Assembly (NCBI GenBank): GCA_026396375.1
Contig: JAPLWW010000116.1
Span: 1 to 13,004 of the forward strand
DNA length: 13,004 bases
Origin: Microcaldota archaeon
Lineage (GTDB): Archaea; Micrarchaeota; Micrarchaeia; Anstonellales; J096
Reading direction: 5' to 3'
Positions within the stretch are counted from its first letter, which is position 1. Every line of letters begins with the position of its first letter. This document shows, piece by piece, positions 10,190-13,004 of the stretch. The translations under genes were made by a program, and so were the position numbers. Below the pieces are notes generated by a model. That model was given only the letters and a program-made list of their open reading frames with translations, was not told the origin of the DNA and did not search any database.

Positions 10190-12703
10190 ATGCAAACGGC
10201 AAGCGTAAAGGAAATGATAGAGCAGCTGGATTCAAATCCCTCCAAGGGCCTCAGCGAGAGAACAGCTTCGGAGCATGCAAAAAAATACGGGCTCAATGTC
10301 TTCGCAGACAAGAAAAGGATGTCATTCCTGGAGATAATCTTCGGGCATGCGTCAAACGGGCTGATAATCTTATTATTGATCGCAAGCGTCATCAGCTTCA
10401 TACTGCAGGAATTCATAAATGGCTTGGCAATCCTTTTTACAATTCTGCTCTCGATATTCTTCAGCTCTTTCCTTGAGTCGAAGGCGGACGATGCCATCGA
10501 GCAATTGTCAAAGTACAGCGCAAAGAAGGTTGTTGTAATAAGGGAAGGAAAGAAAAAAGTCATTGACAGCACGCTTCTTGTTCCCGGGGACATCATAGTT
10601 TTGGAAGCAGGGCACATTGTCCCTGCAGACTGCATCATACTGGACAGCAGGGAATTGAGCGTCAACGAGTCTGTTCTGACCGGGGAATCCCAAGCACTAT
10701 ACAAAAAGGAATCCGACAAGATTGACTTTTCTTTGCCCAATTACAAGCAGAAGTCAATCCTTTTTTCAGGGACAAGCATAATCAGCGGAGTCTGCACAGG
10801 CTTGGTTTTCAAGACAGGAAAAAATTCGGAATTCGGAAAGATAGCTGAAACATTGAACGTAATAGAGAAGGGGGAATCGACTCTTTCAAGAAGGGTGGAG
10901 GACCTTGGCAGGAAGATAAGCATCCTTTCAACCATCATAATCCTCTCGCTCATAATCTTTGGCGTGGTTGGAGGAAGGGACCTGGCCCATCTTTTCATAT
11001 TCTCGGTTGCCTTGGCGGTTGCCGCGATACCTGAAGGCCTGCCAACCACTCTGGTCATTCTCCTCGCATTGGGAGTAAGGGAGATGGCGAAAAACAATGC
11101 CGTTGTGAGGAAACTGTCCTCGATAGAGACCATAGGATCCATAGATGTCATTGCCACTGATAAAACCGGGACAATAACAGAGGGAAACCTGATACTGGAC
11201 AGGATATTCATACCTTTCGAGTTTGCAGACCAGAAGGAATGGAAGGACTCCCTGTCAAAGGCGGTATTATGCACCAATGTTACAGAATTCAACGGAAAAA
11301 TCTATGGGGATGAGCTTGACGTTGAGGTTGTGAAAAAATCCTCGCTGATGGGAATAAGGAGGCACGAGGCCAAGATAATCGAGCCGTTTTCCTCAGACAA
11401 AAAAAGGATGGTCGTTTCCCACAAGGGAATGAAAATACTGAAGGGCGCGCCAGAGGTAATTATCCCCGAATGCTCAAGGATGCAGCTTAAGGAGGGATTC
11501 TCAAAGATGGACAAAACAATAAGGGAGGACCTTCTGGACAGGGTGGACGAGTTTTCAAAAGAGGGCTACAAGGTGGTGGCGGTTGCGTTCTCAAGGGAAA
11601 GGGATTGGATATTCGACAGCTTCCTTCTTTTCAAGGATCCCCCGAAAAAAGGCGTTGAGGAAACGATAAGGAAGGCCAAAATAGCGGGAATCTCCATAAT
11701 AATGATGACAGGGGACAACAAATACACTGCCAAGGCAATAGCAAAATCCGTAGGCATCATTGAAAACGAGGAGCCAGTCTCCTGGGAGCATATAGAGCAT
11801 CTCCCTTCTGCTGAGCTTTACAGGAAAATAATGGAGCATAGGGTCATCGCAAGGGCGACCCCTGAAAGCAAGCTTAGGATAATAGAGGCATTGAAGTCAA
11901 AAGGCCACATTGTCGCAGTTACCGGGGACGGAATCAACGACGCTCCGGCATTGAAAAGCGCAAACGTCGGGGTTGCTATGGGGATAAGGGGGACAGAGGC
12001 AAGCAAGGAAACCGCCGATATAGTTCTTCTCGACGACAATTTCTCAACCCTTTTCAACGCAATAATGTACGGAAGGTCAATCTTCAGGAACATAGTCAAT
12101 TTCGTGAGGTTCCAGGTTACAACCAACATCTCCGCTATTTTCCTCACTATAATGACATTTGTCCTTGACCTTCCCCTGGCCCTCACTGCCATCCAGCTGC
12201 TTTGGATAAACATCATCATGGACGGCCCGCCTGCGGTGGCCCAGGCCTTTGAGAAGCCGAGCGCAGCCATAGAAAGGGACAAGCCGAGAAAGGATGCTAC
12301 ATTACTTTCATTGCCAATGCTGTGCATAATATTCCTCTCAGGAATATTCATTTCTTTGTGCACATTCTACATCTTTTACCAGAACCTTGGTCAGGGGGAT
12401 TATGTTGCGTCAACCCTTGCGTTCAACCTATTTGTTTTCAGCCAGCTGTTTAACTCTTTCGCAGTGAGGTCTCCCAAGATGCATTTCTGGGAAAACCTGC
12501 TTTCAAACAAAGTGCTGATCATCATCGTCCTTATCATGATTGCAATACAGATATCAATAAATTACATACCTTTCCTTTCATCGCAGTTTTTCAAGGTCTA
12601 TCCCCTTTCCTTTACAGACATAGTGCTCATCATGCTTATTTCCTCTTCCATACTTTTCATAGATGAGGTGAGAAAATCTCTCAACATCTGGACCTCGGCC
12701 TGA
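10190..12703 (+). CDS. P-type cation ATPase, P2 (calcium-type)
   Basis: This is a membrane pump that exports cations using ATP and a phosphoaspartate. The 837 residues contain a cation-ATPase N-terminal helix pair, then the actuator motif TGES (164-167), M4 PEGLP (281-285), phosphorylation site DKTGT (324-328, Asp324), nucleotide-binding KGAPE (418-422), TGDN (507-510) and the hinge TGDGINDAP (578-586). About ten hydrophobic spans fit: four before residue 295 and six after 640. PEGLP and the M6 motif LLWINIIMDG (Asn674, Asp678) assign it to P2. NIIMD resembles the plasma-membrane Ca pump (P2B) rather than SERCA. M5 has Asn646 (VTTNISA) but no Glu of calcium site I. Ca2+ is thus most likely, by family; Na+ or Mn2+ are alternatives. 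The methyltransferase gene follows within eight bases. Confidence 0.92.
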   Translation: MQTASVKEMIEQLDSNPSKGLSERTASEHAKKYGLNVFADKKRMSFLEIIFGHASNGLIILLLIASVISFILQEFINGLAILFTILLSIFFSSFLESKADDAIEQLSKYSAKKVVVIREGKKKVIDSTLLVPGDIIVLEAGHIVPADCIILDSRELSVNESVLTGESQALYKKESDKIDFSLPNYKQKSILFSGTSIISGVCTGLVFKTGKNSEFGKIAETLNVIEKGESTLSRRVEDLGRKISILSTIIILSLIIFGVVGGRDLAHLFIFSVALAVAAIPEGLPTTLVILLALGVREMAKNNAVVRKLSSIETIGSIDVIATDKTGTITEGNLILDRIFIPFEFADQKEWKDSLSKAVLCTNVTEFNGKIYGDELDVEVVKKSSLMGIRRHEAKIIEPFSSDKKRMVVSHKGMKILKGAPEVIIPECSRMQLKEGFSKMDKTIREDLLDRVDEFSKEGYKVVAVAFSRERDWIFDSFLLFKDPPKKGVEETIRKAKIAGISIIMMTGDNKYTAKAIAKSVGIIENEEPVSWEHIEHLPSAELYRKIMEHRVIARATPESKLRIIEALKSKGHIVAVTGDGINDAPALKSANVGVAMGIRGTEASKETADIVLLDDNFSTLFNAIMYGRSIFRNIVNFVRFQVTTNISAIFLTIMTFVLDLPLALTAIQLLWINIIMDGPPAVAQAFEKPSAAIERDKPRKDATLLSLPMLCIIFLSGIFISLCTFYIFYQNLGQGDYVASTLAFNLFVFSQLFNSFAVRSPKMHFWENLLSNKVLIIIVLIMIAIQISINYIPFLSSQFFKVYPLSFTDIVLIMLISSSILFIDEVRKSLNIWTSA

Positions 12704-12711
12704 AAATCGCT

Positions 12712-13004
12712 GTGTTTAGGGGAGTTTATTCCCCATCCGAGGACTCCTTTCTTCTTGCAAGGCACATGAAAAAAAGGAGGGGATCCTTTCTGGAGATAGG
12801 CACCGGCACGGGCATTGTCGCGCTTTCCAACGCAGCCAGCAACAATGGCTCAAAAATTATTGGGACAGATGTCAGCAGGAACGCCGTCAGGAACGCGATC
12901 TCAAATGCAAAAAAGAACAATATAGCAAATGCCGAGTTTTTCGTTTCAGACATGTTCTCCAATGTAAATGGAAAGTTTGAGACCATCTGCTTCAATCCTC
13001 CTTA
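12712..13004 (+). CDS. HemK2/Mtq2-type protein methyltransferase (3' truncated)
   Basis: The open frame runs off the window end. From the GTG it reads VFRGVYSPSEDSFLLARHM, with V-Y-x-P-S-E-D-S typical of archaeal/eukaryotic HemK2 (Mtq2) enzymes, which methylate the GGQ glutamine of release factor aRF1 using S-adenosylmethionine. The SAM-binding motif LEIGTGTGIVAL (27-38) and the acidic D53 follow. The last visible residues are NPP, the start of the catalytic NPPY that orients the target amide; the window ends inside the Tyr codon. The start is uncertain: no ATG lies between the frame's last stop (12664-12666) and the conserved region, so GTG 12712 is the best choice, with CTG 12700 overlapping the ATPase stop as an alternative. 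Coupled to the ATPase gene. Confidence 0.88.
   Translation, partial: MFRGVYSPSEDSFLLARHMKKRRGSFLEIGTGTGIVALSNAASNNGSKIIGTDVSRNAVRNAISNAKKNNIANAEFFVSDMFSNVNGKFETICFNPP

Noticed and set aside
10162..11292. Long minus-strand frames inside the ATPase gene
   Set aside because: They mirror the codon structure of the conserved ATPase, have Ser/Phe-rich shadow composition and no start signals.

Overview
The window is archaeal. It carries a PCNA clamp, Orc1/Cdc6, RNA polymerase Rpo7 with Spt4, a eukaryote/archaeal-type ribosomal protein eS26, a geranylgeranyl reductase for archaeal lipids, archaeal SepF and an archaeal HemK2/Mtq2-type methyltransferase. Promoters are archaeal: short TATA boxes lie 25-30 nt from several start codons, which predicts leaderless mRNAs, and other genes have GGTGA-type ribosome binding sites. 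SepF together with eS26 (as far as I recall absent from classical Euryarchaeota), compact spacing and many small orphan genes suggests a DPANN-like lineage. That placement is inference. Most of the sequence is core chromosome; no transposase, integrase, tRNA or CRISPR array was seen.

Layout. 1-169: tail of a probable DUF4352-type secreted protein. 266-1003: PCNA. 1004-1389: T-rich terminator, then a TATA box and about 220 nt that fold into several helices, ending at a 40-residue Lys/Arg-rich protein (1390-1512). 1668-2726: highly charged protein with three TPR-like modules, convergent with sepF (2744-3118, minus). sepF diverges from cdc6 (3210-4406), whose stop overlaps the start of a Cys-rich lipoprotein (4403-4969). 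On the minus strand follow rpo7, spt4, eS26 and a DUF1805 gene, packed end to end (6326 down to 4979). Divergent from them is a ferredoxin and geranylgeranyl reductase pair (6439-7898). 7914-9118: three unrecognised minus-strand genes, two of which share an unusual promoter sequence. 9168-10045: RNase HII translationally coupled to a PRC-barrel protein, with a perfect inverted repeat around their TATA box. 10190-12703: a P2-type calcium-like ATPase, then the truncated methyltransferase.

Functional themes. Replication, division and information processing dominate (PCNA, Cdc6, SepF, RNase HII, Rpo7/Spt4, eS26, HemK2). The ferredoxin plausibly feeds electrons to the reductase for lipid saturation. 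The parts with least precedent are the structured RNA ahead of the tiny basic protein, the repeated promoter element around the 166-residue orphan gene, and the palindrome at the PRC-barrel/RNase HII promoter.
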